A program made the position numbers and the translations under genes. The notes under the pieces were generated by a model that saw only the letters and a list, made by a program, of their open reading frames with translations, did no database searches and was not told where the DNA came from. A DNA stretch of 64,000 nt from Jiangella ureilytica (GTDB lineage: Bacteria > Actinomycetota > Actinomycetes > Jiangellales > Jiangellaceae). Below, piece by piece: positions 9,059-17,212 of this stretch. The stretch lies in the NCBI RefSeq assembly GCF_004348545.1, contig NZ_SMKL01000025.1:1-64000 (forward strand), in the 5' to 3' direction. Numbering within the stretch: position 1 is the first letter of the stretch; each line of letters opens with the position of its first letter.

Positions 9059-11806
9059 ATGCGAACATGGATCGCACCGGTCGCCGCGTTGAGCGTCGTG
9101 GCCGGCGCACTGGCGGCGAGCACGCTGCCGGCTCCGCCGGCCCGTGCCGACGACGCCCAGCAGCTGGTCGTGGACCTCGACGAGCGCACCGGCCCGTTCC
9201 TGGGCGCCGGCAGCGGCACCCTGTACGGGCTCAGCGACGACGGCGTGCCCAGCGACAACACCCTCGAACCGCTGCGTCTGCACAGCATCGCGCAGAAGCC
9301 GCCGGCCGGCGCACAGCACCCGAACGGCGACGCGCTCGTCGTCGCCGGCCCGTTCTTCCGCAACGGCGGCGAGTACGTCCAGATCTACGTGCAGGACATG
9401 TACGCGCAGTGGACCTACGAGAACCCCGGCGGGGTCGTCCCGTGCAACGACGTGTGCTTCGCGAACTACATGGAGAAGCTGGCCTGGGTGGTCGACCAGG
9501 TGACGGCCCGCCCGGACGCCGACCGATTCGTCTACGTGCCGTTCAACGAGCCCGATCACATCTGGTACAGCCTCAGCACGAACAACGCCACGGCCTACCG
9601 GACCCGCATGGACGCGTTCCTGCGGCACTGGAAGCAGGCGGTCGAGTACATCCGCGCGAACCACCCCGGAGCCCGGGTCGCCGGCATGAACGACGCCACC
9701 TTCCGGCAGCGCAACTACCGCGACTTCCTGACCTTCGCGCGCGACAACGACGTGCTGCCCGACCTCACCACCTGGCACCAGCTGCCGTCGAACAGCCTCG
9801 ACCCGGCCAGCGGCAACTACTTCCGCAGCACCTACGCGACCTACCGCGCGCTGGAGCAGGAGCTGGGTGTCGACCCCATCCCGATCGACATCAACGAGTA
9901 CGGCGGCAACCGTGACCTCACCGTCCCCGGCCAGCTGATCAAGTGGACCGCGATGTTCGAGGAGGCCAAGGTCGCCGCCGGCGGCAAGGCGTACTGGACC
10001 GCGGCCGGCGGCCAGGCCGGCGACGTCGTGCAGACGAACAAGCCCGGCGGCGGCTGGTGGTTCTACAAGATGTACGCCGACCTGCACGGCGGTGACACGG
10101 TCGCCGTCTCCCGGCCGGACACCACCACCGTCGACGCGCTGGACGCCATCGCCGTCGTCGACGACGACCGCAGGCAGGCCCGCATCGTCACCGGCGGCAC
10201 GGCCGACCCCGTCGACGTGGTCGTGAACGGTGTCGAGGAGGAGCTGTTCGGCGACACCGTCCACGTCGAGGTCCGCGCCACCACGTGGAGCGGCCAGAAC
10301 TCCGACGCGCCGCCGCCGGAGGTGCTGCACAGCGCCGACGCCACGCCGGTGGGCGGGTCGGTGACCGTGCCGATCCGCGGGCTCGGCGTGCACGGCGACG
10401 GCGGTCCCAACGTCGACCGGATGACCGCCTACGAGATCGTGCTCTCGCCCGGCGGCAGCGGCAGCCGGGCGCCGGTCGAGCGGCCGTGGCGCGCGACCTA
10501 CGAGGCCGAGAACGCGGCCATCACCGCCGGCACCGTCTACACCCAGGGCACGCTGCAGAACTGGAACGCGGCCGCGGCGTCGGGCAACCGCGACGTCGGC
10601 TCGCTGAACCAGGCGGCGAGCGCCGTCACGTTCGCCGTCGACGTCCCGGCCGCGGGCGACTATCGCGTGGGCATCATGTACGGCAACCAGACGGGGCAGC
10701 CGTCGCAGCAGGTGCTCACCGTCAACGGCGCGTCGCCGCGGTTCGTCGACTACGAGGCGACCATGAACTGGTCCTGGCGGACCCGGGCGGACGTCGTCGT
10801 CACTCTGCAAGCCGGGCGGAACGAGCTCCGGCTGGCCGCGTCCGACCCCACCCTGGGCCGGGCGATCGGCGAGGCGACCCTCGACCGCATCGACCTGGAG
10901 CAGCTGGGCAGCGACGGCGGCGCGGAGCCGGCCCGGGTCTACGAGGCCGAGCTGGCGCAGAGCAGCGGCGCCGCCGGCTACGAGTACGACCGCGCCGACC
11001 AGTCCGGCTCCGGCCACGTGGTGCTGCGGCGAGGCGCCGAGGAGCTGTTCGTCGTCTACGCGGAGAAGGACGGCTACTACGACCTCGACGTCCGGCACAG
11101 CAGCCCGGGCCGCCCGGGCACGGCGGTCGCGCAGATCGAGCTGGACCGCCGCGAGGTCGACGGCGCCACCCTGGTGGCGGCGCCCGGTGGCGGGTTCTGG
11201 GACACCGACCGGCACCGGCTGTTCCTCTCCGCGGGCGTCAACCGGGTGACGGTGACGCCGACCGGCCCGACGCCGGTGCGGCTGGACGCGGTCACCGTCA
11301 CGCCGGCCGTCGACGGTCCGCAGCCGGTGACGGCGGTCGAGGCCGAGGACGCGGAGCTCGCCGGAGCCGCCGAGGTCCGCTCGCACCGCGCGGCATCGGG
11401 CGGCTCGTACGTCGGCGGGGTCGGCAACGGCCCGGCGAACTCGGTGACGCTGACGGTCGACGCGGCGGAGCCGGGGGAGCACCTGCTGGTCGTCCACTAC
11501 GCCAACGACGAGCGCGACACCGGCCACCCGTACAACGCCGACATCATCTCCCGCCCGATCGACGTGTCCGTCAACGGCGCCGAGGCGCAGCGGCACTGGT
11601 TCAAGAACACCTGGTCGTGGGGGAACTGGTGGGCCCGCGGCGTCCCGGTGACGCTCGAGGCCGGGTCCAACGAGATCACCCTGTTCAACGATCCGGCCCG
11701 CGGCGCGACGGCGGAGGGCTGCCCGCAGCCGTGCCGTCCGGTCCTGGACAGCCCTTGGGCGCCGGACCTCGACCGGTTCGAGATCGCCCCCGTCCGGGTC
11801 GACTGA
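9059..11806 (+). CDS. Secreted clan-A glycoside hydrolase with three CBM6/35-like modules
   Basis: 915 residues with a Sec signal peptide (cleavage after PPARA, about residue 31). The catalytic domain (about 35-400) resembles GH39-type TIM barrels. Likely acid/base is Glu164 in PFNEPD and likely nucleophile Glu280 in DINEYGG. Three beta-sandwich carbohydrate-binding modules follow, each opening with the CBM6/35 signature: YEAENAAI near 480, YEAELAQS near 628 and VEAEDAEL near 760. It is the extracellular enzyme of the operon and presumably frees the sugar that the ABC importer takes up. The bond it cleaves is not decided by the sequence; a galactose- or arabinose-containing plant polymer would fit the GH36 partner. 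Strong ribosome site (gaaagagg). Confidence 0.8.
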   Translation: MRTWIAPVAALSVVAGALAASTLPAPPARADDAQQLVVDLDERTGPFLGAGSGTLYGLSDDGVPSDNTLEPLRLHSIAQKPPAGAQHPNGDALVVAGPFFRNGGEYVQIYVQDMYAQWTYENPGGVVPCNDVCFANYMEKLAWVVDQVTARPDADRFVYVPFNEPDHIWYSLSTNNATAYRTRMDAFLRHWKQAVEYIRANHPGARVAGMNDATFRQRNYRDFLTFARDNDVLPDLTTWHQLPSNSLDPASGNYFRSTYATYRALEQELGVDPIPIDINEYGGNRDLTVPGQLIKWTAMFEEAKVAAGGKAYWTAAGGQAGDVVQTNKPGGGWWFYKMYADLHGGDTVAVSRPDTTTVDALDAIAVVDDDRRQARIVTGGTADPVDVVVNGVEEELFGDTVHVEVRATTWSGQNSDAPPPEVLHSADATPVGGSVTVPIRGLGVHGDGGPNVDRMTAYEIVLSPGGSGSRAPVERPWRATYEAENAAITAGTVYTQGTLQNWNAAAASGNRDVGSLNQAASAVTFAVDVPAAGDYRVGIMYGNQTGQPSQQVLTVNGASPRFVDYEATMNWSWRTRADVVVTLQAGRNELRLAASDPTLGRAIGEATLDRIDLEQLGSDGGAEPARVYEAELAQSSGAAGYEYDRADQSGSGHVVLRRGAEELFVVYAEKDGYYDLDVRHSSPGRPGTAVAQIELDRREVDGATLVAAPGGGFWDTDRHRLFLSAGVNRVTVTPTGPTPVRLDAVTVTPAVDGPQPVTAVEAEDAELAGAAEVRSHRAASGGSYVGGVGNGPANSVTLTVDAAEPGEHLLVVHYANDERDTGHPYNADIISRPIDVSVNGAEAQRHWFKNTWSWGNWWARGVPVTLEAGSNEITLFNDPARGATAEGCPQPCRPVLDSPWAPDLDRFEIAPVRVD

Positions 11807-11811
11807 GCTTC

Positions 11812-11845
11812 GCGGACCGGCCCGCTCGCGGGCGGGCCGGTCCGC
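11812..11845. terminator. Strong hairpin terminator after the sugar operon
   Basis: Perfect 14-base-pair stem (gcggaccggcccgc at 11812-11825 against 11832-11845) with a 6-base loop, starting 6 bases after the glycosidase stop. No T-run follows, as is usual in high-GC actinomycetes. It can also serve the leftward 48-residue gene that ends at 11912. Confidence 0.8.
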
Positions 11846-11911
11846 CTGCTCAGTGCCGCCGCGCGTCGGCGGCGTCACCTGCCGGCACGGGCCGGGCAGC
11901 GGCGGCGCTGA

Positions 11912-12058
11912 TCAGCCGGTCGGATCGTCCGTCCGGTCGTCCGAGAGCTCGGTCAGGTCGGGCCGGCCGGCGTCTGGCGCGTTCTTCGTGGGTTCGGCGT
12001 CCTGGTCGTGTTCCTCCGCCTCGTGGGTGGCCTGGTCGGTGTCGCGCGGATCGCTCAT
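11912..12058 (-). CDS. Small acidic protein, 48 residues
   Basis: A short ORF beginning MSDPRDTDQATHEAEEHDQD and ending DDRTDDPTG. It is strongly acidic and hydrophilic, has no hydrophobic segment and is probably disordered. A near-perfect ribosome site (gaggagg) lies 7 bases before the ATG, inside the 15-base gap after the F420-type oxidoreductase, so the two genes are probably one transcript under a SigF-like promoter. The family is not recognised. Strong ribosome site and tight spacing are the main support. Confidence 0.6.
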   Translation of the reverse strand: MSDPRDTDQATHEAEEHDQDAEPTKNAPDAGRPDLTELSDDRTDDPTG

Positions 12059-12073
12059 GTGGTGCCTCCTCGT

Positions 12074-13126
12074 TCATCCTCTGAGTTGCGGCAGGACGGA
12101 CTCGCCGTAGGCCCGGATGGTTCCCATCGGGTCGCGGCCCGCGACGTTCATGACGACGACGGCGGTAGCGCCGAGCTGTTGCAGTGCCTTGATCTTCCGC
12201 ACGTGGTCCTGAGGGTCGGGGGAGAACAGGCCGGCTGTCTTGAACGCCAGGTCGGACACCTCGTTCCGGCCGTTGCCCTGGATCTGTGCCGGGTCGTGGA
12301 CGTCGTCGCTGTAGTGCCGTTTGACCTGGATGGCCTTCCATTCCCGCGCGCTGTCCACGGCGGCGTCGCCGGTGTCGTCGATGGCGGCGATCGCCTGCAG
12401 GATGATCTCACCCGGCTCGCGCCCGGCTTCCTCACACGCCCGGCGGTATCCGGCCACGACGCCGGGCACGGTGCGCGGGTCGGCGAGCGTCCACACGCCG
12501 TCGGCGTGGCGGCCGGCGACCTCGGCCGCGCGCGGCCCGAACGCGGACATGAAGATCGGCGGGCGCCGTTCGGGCAGGCCGTAGAGCCGCGCCGAATCGG
12601 TCCGGAAGTACTGGCCGCGGAAGGTCACGGTCTCGCCGTCGAGCAGTCGGCGGATGATGGTCAGGGCTTCCTCGGTCCGCTCCAGTTGCTCGCCCACCGG
12701 CGGCCAGTCCAGGCCGGCCGGCACCTCGTTCATCGCCTCTCCGGAGCCGACGCCCAGGAACGCGCGTCCGGGAGCGAGGATCTCCAGCGTCGCCACCTGC
12801 TGCGCCACGACGACGGGGTTGTAGCGGTGCACGACGGCGGTGACGGCCGGCCCGAGCGCGACGGTGCTGGTGACCTGGCTGGCCGCGCCCAGCCACACCC
12901 AGGCGTTGCCGCTGGCCGCCGGAGCGGGGTCGCCGGGTTCCCACCATGGCGCGAGATGATCGCTGCAGCAGACCAGGTCGAAGCCCGCGCGTTCGGCTTC
13001 GGCGGCCTGGGTCAGCAGCTGGTCGGCGCTGAACCGCTCGTGCGCCAGCGCAAGGCCGTATGCGAGCTCGTCCGGCTGGCGGCGACGGGCCCACAGCAGT
13101 CCCCGCGCCGATTCGATGACTCCCAT
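12074..13126 (-). CDS. LLM-class F420-dependent oxidoreductase (TIGR03557-like)
   Basis: 350-residue luciferase-like (beta/alpha)8 protein. Family features: the first strand AYGLALAHERFSADQLL, the substrate-face SDHLAPWW, the alternating GPAVTAVVHRYNPVVVAQQ, and GRAFLGVGSGEAMNEV typical of the F420 group that includes F420-dependent glucose-6-phosphate dehydrogenase relatives. It probably transfers hydride between F420 and an unknown substrate. The ATG at 13126 sits 9 bases after a GGGTAG box, placing the transcript start very near the start codon. Linked to the downstream acidic peptide and a few hundred bases from the sigF-type gene. Confidence 0.85.
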   Translation of the reverse strand: MGVIESARGLLWARRRQPDELAYGLALAHERFSADQLLTQAAEAERAGFDLVCCSDHLAPWWEPGDPAPAASGNAWVWLGAASQVTSTVALGPAVTAVVHRYNPVVVAQQVATLEILAPGRAFLGVGSGEAMNEVPAGLDWPPVGEQLERTEEALTIIRRLLDGETVTFRGQYFRTDSARLYGLPERRPPIFMSAFGPRAAEVAGRHADGVWTLADPRTVPGVVAGYRRACEEAGREPGEIILQAIAAIDDTGDAAVDSAREWKAIQVKRHYSDDVHDPAQIQGNGRNEVSDLAFKTAGLFSPDPQDHVRKIKALQQLGATAVVVMNVAGRDPMGTIRAYGESVLPQLRG

Positions 13127-13135
13127 GCCGCGCCC

Positions 13136-13160
13136 CTACCCAGGCGCTCCGTCCGCACAC
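13136..13160 (-). promoter_or_regulatory. SigF/SigB-type promoter of the F420 oxidoreductase
   Basis: On the minus strand GTGT (13160-13157), 15 bases, then GGGTAG (13141-13136). The known SigB/SigF consensus is GTTT-N14 to 16-GGGTAT. The spacing and -35 are identical to those found ahead of the sigma gene itself (14292-14268). The -10 box ends 9 bases before the ATG. Confidence 0.45.
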
Positions 13161-13307
13161 GCCGACGCTGGACCTGGCGGGGTGGGAGCACCGGGGGTCC
13201 GTGGAAGGCGAGGAGGCCGCGATCGATCCCGAGCCGCATGCGTCACCACGGTGAGCGTGCTCATGGCCGCGCAGGCCGATGCGATCCCTTCGACGACGGC
13301 GGTGCGA

Positions 13308-14201
13308 TCAGGTGGACGAGGTACCCGCCACGACAGGAGAGGATCGCGCGGATGGGCGACAGGCGTCGGTGGGTGTGGGCTCGCCGATGGCCTGGCGCAG
13401 GTCGCGCAGGATCCGCGTCAGCAGCCTGGAGATCTGCATCTGGGTGATGCCGAGCTCGGCTCCGATCTCCTGCTGGGTCCAGCCGCAGAAGAAGCGGCGG
13501 TAGACGATGTGCGCGTCGCGGCGGGGGAGTGCACGACACGCGGACCGCAGTACGACGAGGGCCTCGGCGTGGTCGAAGCCGGGTTCTGACGTTCCCAGCG
13601 TGTCGGTGATCGTGAGGCCCTCTCCGTGGGCGGCGGCCGTGGGCTGGTCGAGCGACATCGCGGTGTAGTAGTCGGCGGACCTCTCGGCCTCCCTGATCTC
13701 CACCGGGTCGGCACCGAGGTGATCGGCCAGGTCGTCGGCAGAGGGCACCGACCCGAGCTCCTGGCAGAGCCGGTCCGATGCCGCCGTCATCGCACTGCGC
13801 AGCTCCTGCACGCGACGCGGCGGGCGAACGGTCCAGACGTGGTCGCGGAAGTACCTCTTGACCTCGCCGAGGATCGTGGGCACGGCGAAGGAGACGAAGT
13901 CGTGGCCGCGCTCGGCGTCGAAGCGCTGAGCGGCGGCCACCAGGCCCAGGTAGGCGACCTGGCGCAGCTCGTCCGCGTCGACGCCGCGCCCCTGGTAGCG
14001 GCGGGCGATGGCGTCGGCGATCCCGAGGTTGGCGGTCACGGCCTCGTGGATGAGCCGACGCCGCTCCCCGGCGGTGGCGCGGGCCGCCGCGCGCAGGAGG
14101 GCGTTGGTCCGCTCGTCGTGCTCTCGCCGGTCGACGTACCGGGCCGGCGCGGTCGAGTGGTCGCGCTCGCGCGTTGGACGAGCGGACGTCAGCGTGGTCA
14201 T
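13308..14201 (-). CDS. RNA polymerase sigma factor, SigB/SigF/SigG subfamily
   Basis: 297 residues starting at ATG 14201 after a ggggga ribosome site. Sigma region 2 (VTANLGIADAIARRYQGRGV, then LRQVAYLGLVAAAQRFD), region 3 (FVSFAVPTILGEVKRYFRDH) and region 4 (WTQQEIGAELGITQMQISRLL without its last residue) are all present. The sequence VPTILGEVKRYFRD is characteristic of the general-stress/sporulation SigF group and not of ECF sigmas. No anti-sigma or anti-anti-sigma gene is adjacent, which is unusual since these often form operons. A SigF-type promoter lies upstream, suggesting autoregulation. Confidence 0.92.
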   Translation of the reverse strand: MTTLTSARPTRERDHSTAPARYVDRREHDERTNALLRAAARATAGERRRLIHEAVTANLGIADAIARRYQGRGVDADELRQVAYLGLVAAAQRFDAERGHDFVSFAVPTILGEVKRYFRDHVWTVRPPRRVQELRSAMTAASDRLCQELGSVPSADDLADHLGADPVEIREAERSADYYTAMSLDQPTAAAHGEGLTITDTLGTSEPGFDHAEALVVLRSACRALPRRDAHIVYRRFFCGWTQQEIGAELGITQMQISRLLTRILRDLRQAIGEPTPTDACRPSARSSPVVAGTSST

Positions 14202-14267
14202 GTGTCCCCCAAGAGGTGTGGATGAAGGAGGGCACACTTCCGAACCACGTCCTGAACGACGGGGAAG

Positions 14268-14292
14268 GTACCCGTTCGCCGCCCGATGACAC
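14268..14292 (-). promoter_or_regulatory. SigF-type promoter ahead of the sigma gene (autoregulation)
   Basis: On the minus strand GTGT (14292-14289), 15 bases, then GGGTAC (14273-14268), about 67 bases before the start codon. It matches the GTTT-N14 to 16-GGGTAT consensus in 8 of 10 positions. The -35 overlaps the downstream hairpin of hsp20. Confidence 0.4.
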
Positions 14293-14345
14293 CCGGCCGG
14301 ACCCGAGTAGTGCCCGGCCGGGTGCGTGGCCGGCGAGCGCCGGCC
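14290..14345. terminator. Tandem hairpins downstream of hsp20
   Basis: Two stems follow the hsp20 stop. GGCCGGC (14328-14334) pairs with GCCGGCC (14339-14345) around a 4-base loop. CACCCGGCCGG (14290-14300) pairs perfectly with 14314-14324. They probably end the leftward hsp20 transcript before the sigma gene. Confidence 0.6.
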
Positions 14346-14348
14346 GAC

Positions 14349-14846
14349 TCAGGCCGGTACGGCGTGCTTCGTCGCCGAACCTTCGATGTCGCCGGTCAGC
14401 GTCCGGCCGGCGCCGCTGTCGATGGCCTGCGGGCCGTGGTCGCCGGACGACGTCACGTTGATCTTGCGCGGCTTCGCCTGCTCGGCGACCGGGATGAGCA
14501 GCGTCAGGACACCGGAGTCGTAGTTCGCGGTGATGTGCTCGAGATCGAGGTTGTCGCCGAGCACCAGCTGGCGGCTGAAGACGCCGCGTGGTCGTTCGGC
14601 GGCGATCAGTTCCATGTCGTTCTCGGGTGCGGGACGCTCGGCCTTGACGGTCACGACGTTGCGCTCGACGTCGAGGTCGATCGAGTCGACGGCCACGCCC
14701 GGCAGATCGAACTCGACGACGAACCGGTCGCCCTCGCGCCAGGCGTCCATCGGCATGACGGCCGGACGGGCGAGGGTGCCCCTGGTGCCCAACATCTGCT
14801 GGGTCAGACGGTCCAGCTCACGGAACGGATCGGTGCGCATAAGCAT
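14349..14846 (-). CDS. Hsp20/alpha-crystallin small heat-shock protein
   Basis: 165 residues. The alpha-crystallin domain spans about 40-135: [31 protein letters not shown] and the C-terminal strand [14 protein letters not shown]. It is an ATP-independent holdase forming oligomers that bind unfolding proteins. The ATG at 14846 ([14 protein letters not shown]) was chosen because ggaggtgg sits 6 bases before it; an upstream ATG at 14861 lacks a site. The gene is divergent from a MerR-type regulator across an AT-rich palindromic spacer, the usual HspR-like arrangement. The C-terminal extension past 140 is Gly/Ser-rich. Confidence 0.93.
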   Translation of the reverse strand: MLMRTDPFRELDRLTQQMLGTRGTLARPAVMPMDAWREGDRFVVEFDLPGVAVDSIDLDVERNVVTVKAERPAPENDMELIAAERPRGVFSRQLVLGDNLDLEHITANYDSGVLTLLIPVAEQAKPRKINVTSSGDHGPQAIDSGAGRTLTGDIEGSATKHAVPA

Positions 14847-14919
14847 CGGTTCCACCTCCATCGCTTCCAGACGAGATGCTCCTTCCGGCCATGGATCGCT
14901 CGGGTGCGATCTATGGCAT

Positions 14920-14947
14920 GCGCTATAGTTTTTCTATAACATAGCGC
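14920..14947. promoter_or_regulatory. Palindromic operator between hsp20 and the MerR gene
   Basis: GCGCTAT (14920-14926) and ATAGCGC (14941-14947) form a perfect inverted repeat around a 14-base AT-rich core. The core holds a second inverted repeat, TATAG-ttttt-CTATA (14924-14938). This is the only AT-rich patch in the divergent spacer and must contain promoter elements for one or both genes. It resembles in layout, but not in sequence, the HAIR operator of HspR. Confidence 0.55.
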
Positions 14948-14994
14948 TCACAAAGCGTGCAACACATCTGGACCTGCAAGCGCACAGGAGGCTC

Positions 14995-15312
14995 ATGACC
15001 AGCGGCGGCGACGGCGACATCGACTCGGCGCGGGGGGTGTACGGCATCACGGTCGCGGCCGACCTCGTGGGCATGGGGGTGCAGAACCTCCGCCTGTACG
15101 AGGCGCGCGGACTGCTCAAGCCGGCCCGCACCGACGGCGGGACCCGCCGCTACAGCGCCGACGACCTCGACCGGCTCCGCCGCATCGGCGAGCTGCTCGA
15201 CAGCGGCCTCAACCTCGCCGGCATCGCCATGGTCCTCGAGCTCGAGACCGAGAACGATCGGCTCCGTCACGATCTCTCGGCGCCGGGCGGTTCACCGGCG
15301 GAAGACACCTGA
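14995..15312 (+). CDS. MerR-family regulator (HspR-like)
   Basis: 105 residues. The MerR winged-helix region is GITVAADLVGMGVQNLRLYE followed by ARGLLKPARTDGGTRRYS and the dimer helix DDLDRLRRIGELLDSGLNL. The C-terminus is short with no effector-binding domain or metal cysteines, as in HspR. A ribosome site (caggagg) precedes the ATG. Divergence from hsp20 across a palindrome suggests it represses the heat-shock gene and itself. A DnaK-responsive mechanism is known for HspR but cannot be shown here. Confidence 0.85.
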   Translation: MTSGGDGDIDSARGVYGITVAADLVGMGVQNLRLYEARGLLKPARTDGGTRRYSADDLDRLRRIGELLDSGLNLAGIAMVLELETENDRLRHDLSAPGGSPAEDT

Positions 15313-15365
15313 CGCGACCGTCCCGGTGCGGGCGGCGGTCGACGGCTGGTCGATAGGCCGGGGCG

Positions 15366-15704
15366 ATGGCCGGCCCGGTGCGCCGCGGCGTCAACGTCGC
15401 CGCGTTGCTCGATGCGCCGGGACTGGAGGCGGCCGGCCGTTGCGTCCGGCAGATCGAGGTGGCTCGGGCCGCCGGATTCGACACCGTCCGGCTGCCGGTG
15501 CGCTGGTCCGATCACACGGATGCGCGGCGCCCGTACACGGTCGAACCCGCGGCTCTCGAGTTGGTCGGCGGGGTGGTCGACCACGCGCTCGGCCGCGGTC
15601 TCACCGTCGTAGTGAACGTGCACCACTTCGACGAGCTGCAGGCGGACCCGGACGGTCAGCGCGACCGGTTCCTCGCCAGGTGGGATCAGCTCGCGCGGCG
15701 GTAC
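15366..15704 (+). pseudogene. Truncated GH5-type cellulase-like gene
   Basis: About 113 codons from an ATG encode the N-terminal part of a GH5 barrel: RRGVNVAALLDAPG, GFDTVRLPVRWSDH, then the first catalytic-face strand GLTVVVNVHHFDELQ and FLARWDQLARRYLP. In complete GH5 enzymes the next strand carries the NEP acid/base motif, then the nucleophile strand. Here the similarity stops at about 15704, where the 3-prime end of the leftward MFS gene (15712) begins, so both catalytic glutamates are lost. The reading frame continues into MFS antisense sequence and has no meaning there. This marks a deletion or insertion junction. Confidence 0.7.
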
Positions 15705-15711
15705 CTGCCGA

Positions 15712-17052
15712 TCAGCTCGAGCTGGTCTCGTGTCCTCTCGTCCGCCGTCGCCCCGTCCCGTTCGTCGCTCGGCGGGTCGGCCCATTCGGGTGCCGCAGCG
15801 CTCCGAACCCGGCCAGGGCGATGACGGCGGACAGCAGCCAGCCGGCCCGGTGCCCGCCGGTGTCGGCGACCGCGAGCACGACGGCGACGCCCACCGCGGT
15901 CCCGACCTGGCCGCCGGTGTTGATCAGGGCCGACGACATGCCGCGGCCGTGTTCGGGTCCGGACGTGCCGAGAGTGGTGGAGCCGACGGCGGAGCAGCCC
16001 AGCCCGGCGCCCAGCAGGGCGAGGCCCGCGGCCAGCACGCCCGTCGTCACCGTCGTCACCCCGGCCGCCAGCGCGAGAGCCAGCGCGGCGGAGGTCATGA
16101 CGGCCAGCCCGGCGGCCATGGCACGGTACGGCCGGTTCGGCGCCAGCCGGGGGGCGGCGGCCGACCCGGCGATGACGGCCACGCTGAAGGAGAGCAGCAC
16201 GAGCCCGCTGGCCGACGGCGTCAGCCCCAGCTCACGCTGGGCGTAGCCGGCCGCGACGACCACGGCCGATCCGGTGGCCGCGTTGTTCACGAAGGCGATG
16301 GCCGACGACGACGTCAGCCGGCGGTCCGACCAGGTCTCGGGCGGGCAGACGGGGTCGCGTGCATGCCGCTCGATCAGCACGAACGCCACCAGCAGCACCA
16401 CGACGGCCGCGATGCCGCCGGCGGCGAGCGGACCGCTCGCCGACGTGGCCAGCACGAGCAGGATCAGGGCTGCGGTGACCGTGGCCGCCCCGGCCACGTC
16501 GAGGCCGGCACCGGGCCGCCGCGGCGCCGGGCGCACCACCGTCAGCACACCCACCACCAGCACCACCGTCACCGGCACGTTCAGCAGGAAGACCCACCGC
16601 CAGCCGCCGACGTCGGTCAGCACGCCGCCGACGAAGAACCCGCTGCCGCCGCCCACCGCACCGACCGCCGTCCACAGCGCGACGGCGCGGTCGTGCCGGT
16701 CCCCGGCGTGCGCGACCAGCAGGCTCAGGGCGTTCGGGATCATCGCCGCCGCGGCCGCTCCCTGCAGGCACCGGGCGACGACGAGTCCCTCCGACGTCGG
16801 CGCCAGCCCGGCCGCCGCGGACGCCAGCCCGAACACCGTCAGGCCGGCCAGCAGGACCCGCCGCGCACCGAGCCGGTCGCCGAGTCGGCCGGCGAGGATG
16901 AGCAGCCCGCCGAACGCCGCCGCATACCCCGTCACCACGAGGGCGCCGGACGTGCCGAGGTCGCGCTCGATCGCCGGCAGGGCCGGCACGGCCACGGTCA
17001 CGCCCAGCACGTTGACGAGCTCGGCGATGCAGAGCACGGCGACCGGCAGCAT
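15712..17052 (-). CDS. MFS transporter, DHA2-like drug/proton antiporter
   Basis: 446 residues with about 14 hydrophobic segments. DHA2 marks: LGVTVAVPALPAIERDLG in helix 1, GRLGDRLGARRVLLAG (motif A) after helix 2, ARCLQGAAAAAMIPNALS (motif B/C region) and GWRWVFLLNVPVTV (helix 5 region). It probably exports small hydrophobic compounds; the substrate is unknown. It has no neighbouring regulator on the same side. Its 3-prime end abuts the truncated GH5 gene, so it may have replaced the rest of that gene. Confidence 0.85.
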   Translation of the reverse strand: MLPVAVLCIAELVNVLGVTVAVPALPAIERDLGTSGALVVTGYAAAFGGLLILAGRLGDRLGARRVLLAGLTVFGLASAAAGLAPTSEGLVVARCLQGAAAAAMIPNALSLLVAHAGDRHDRAVALWTAVGAVGGGSGFFVGGVLTDVGGWRWVFLLNVPVTVVLVVGVLTVVRPAPRRPGAGLDVAGAATVTAALILLVLATSASGPLAAGGIAAVVVLLVAFVLIERHARDPVCPPETWSDRRLTSSSAIAFVNNAATGSAVVVAAGYAQRELGLTPSASGLVLLSFSVAVIAGSAAAPRLAPNRPYRAMAAGLAVMTSAALALALAAGVTTVTTGVLAAGLALLGAGLGCSAVGSTTLGTSGPEHGRGMSSALINTGGQVGTAVGVAVVLAVADTGGHRAGWLLSAVIALAGFGALRHPNGPTRRATNGTGRRRTRGHETSSS

Positions 17053-17144
17053 GGGAGGTCTCGTACCCGCGGAGCCCGCCCGTGATCCGGCCGGCTCGCG
17101 TTCAGGCCGGTCAGCGGTCGATGGCGCCCTGTCGGCGACGACAG

Positions 17145-17169
17145 GTCTGGGGTCGCCGAGGACGGGTAA
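17145..17169 (+). promoter_or_regulatory. Possible SigF-type promoter of the GlsB-type gene
   Basis: GTCT (17145-17148), 15 bases, GGGTAA (17164-17169), 43 bases before the ATG at 17213. Spacing equals the two other SigF-like sites in this window; the boxes are one step further from consensus. Confidence 0.3.
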
Positions 17170-17212
17170 GGGGTCGGTACCGAAAGATCCGCGTCACGAG
17201 GAGAAGAAGACC

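Noticed and set aside
8030-11878. A minus-strand open frame of 1282 codons opposite the permease and glycosidase genes.
   Set aside because: It is the GC-bias shadow of clear plus-strand genes; the product is Arg/Gly/Val low complexity with no motif or ribosome site.
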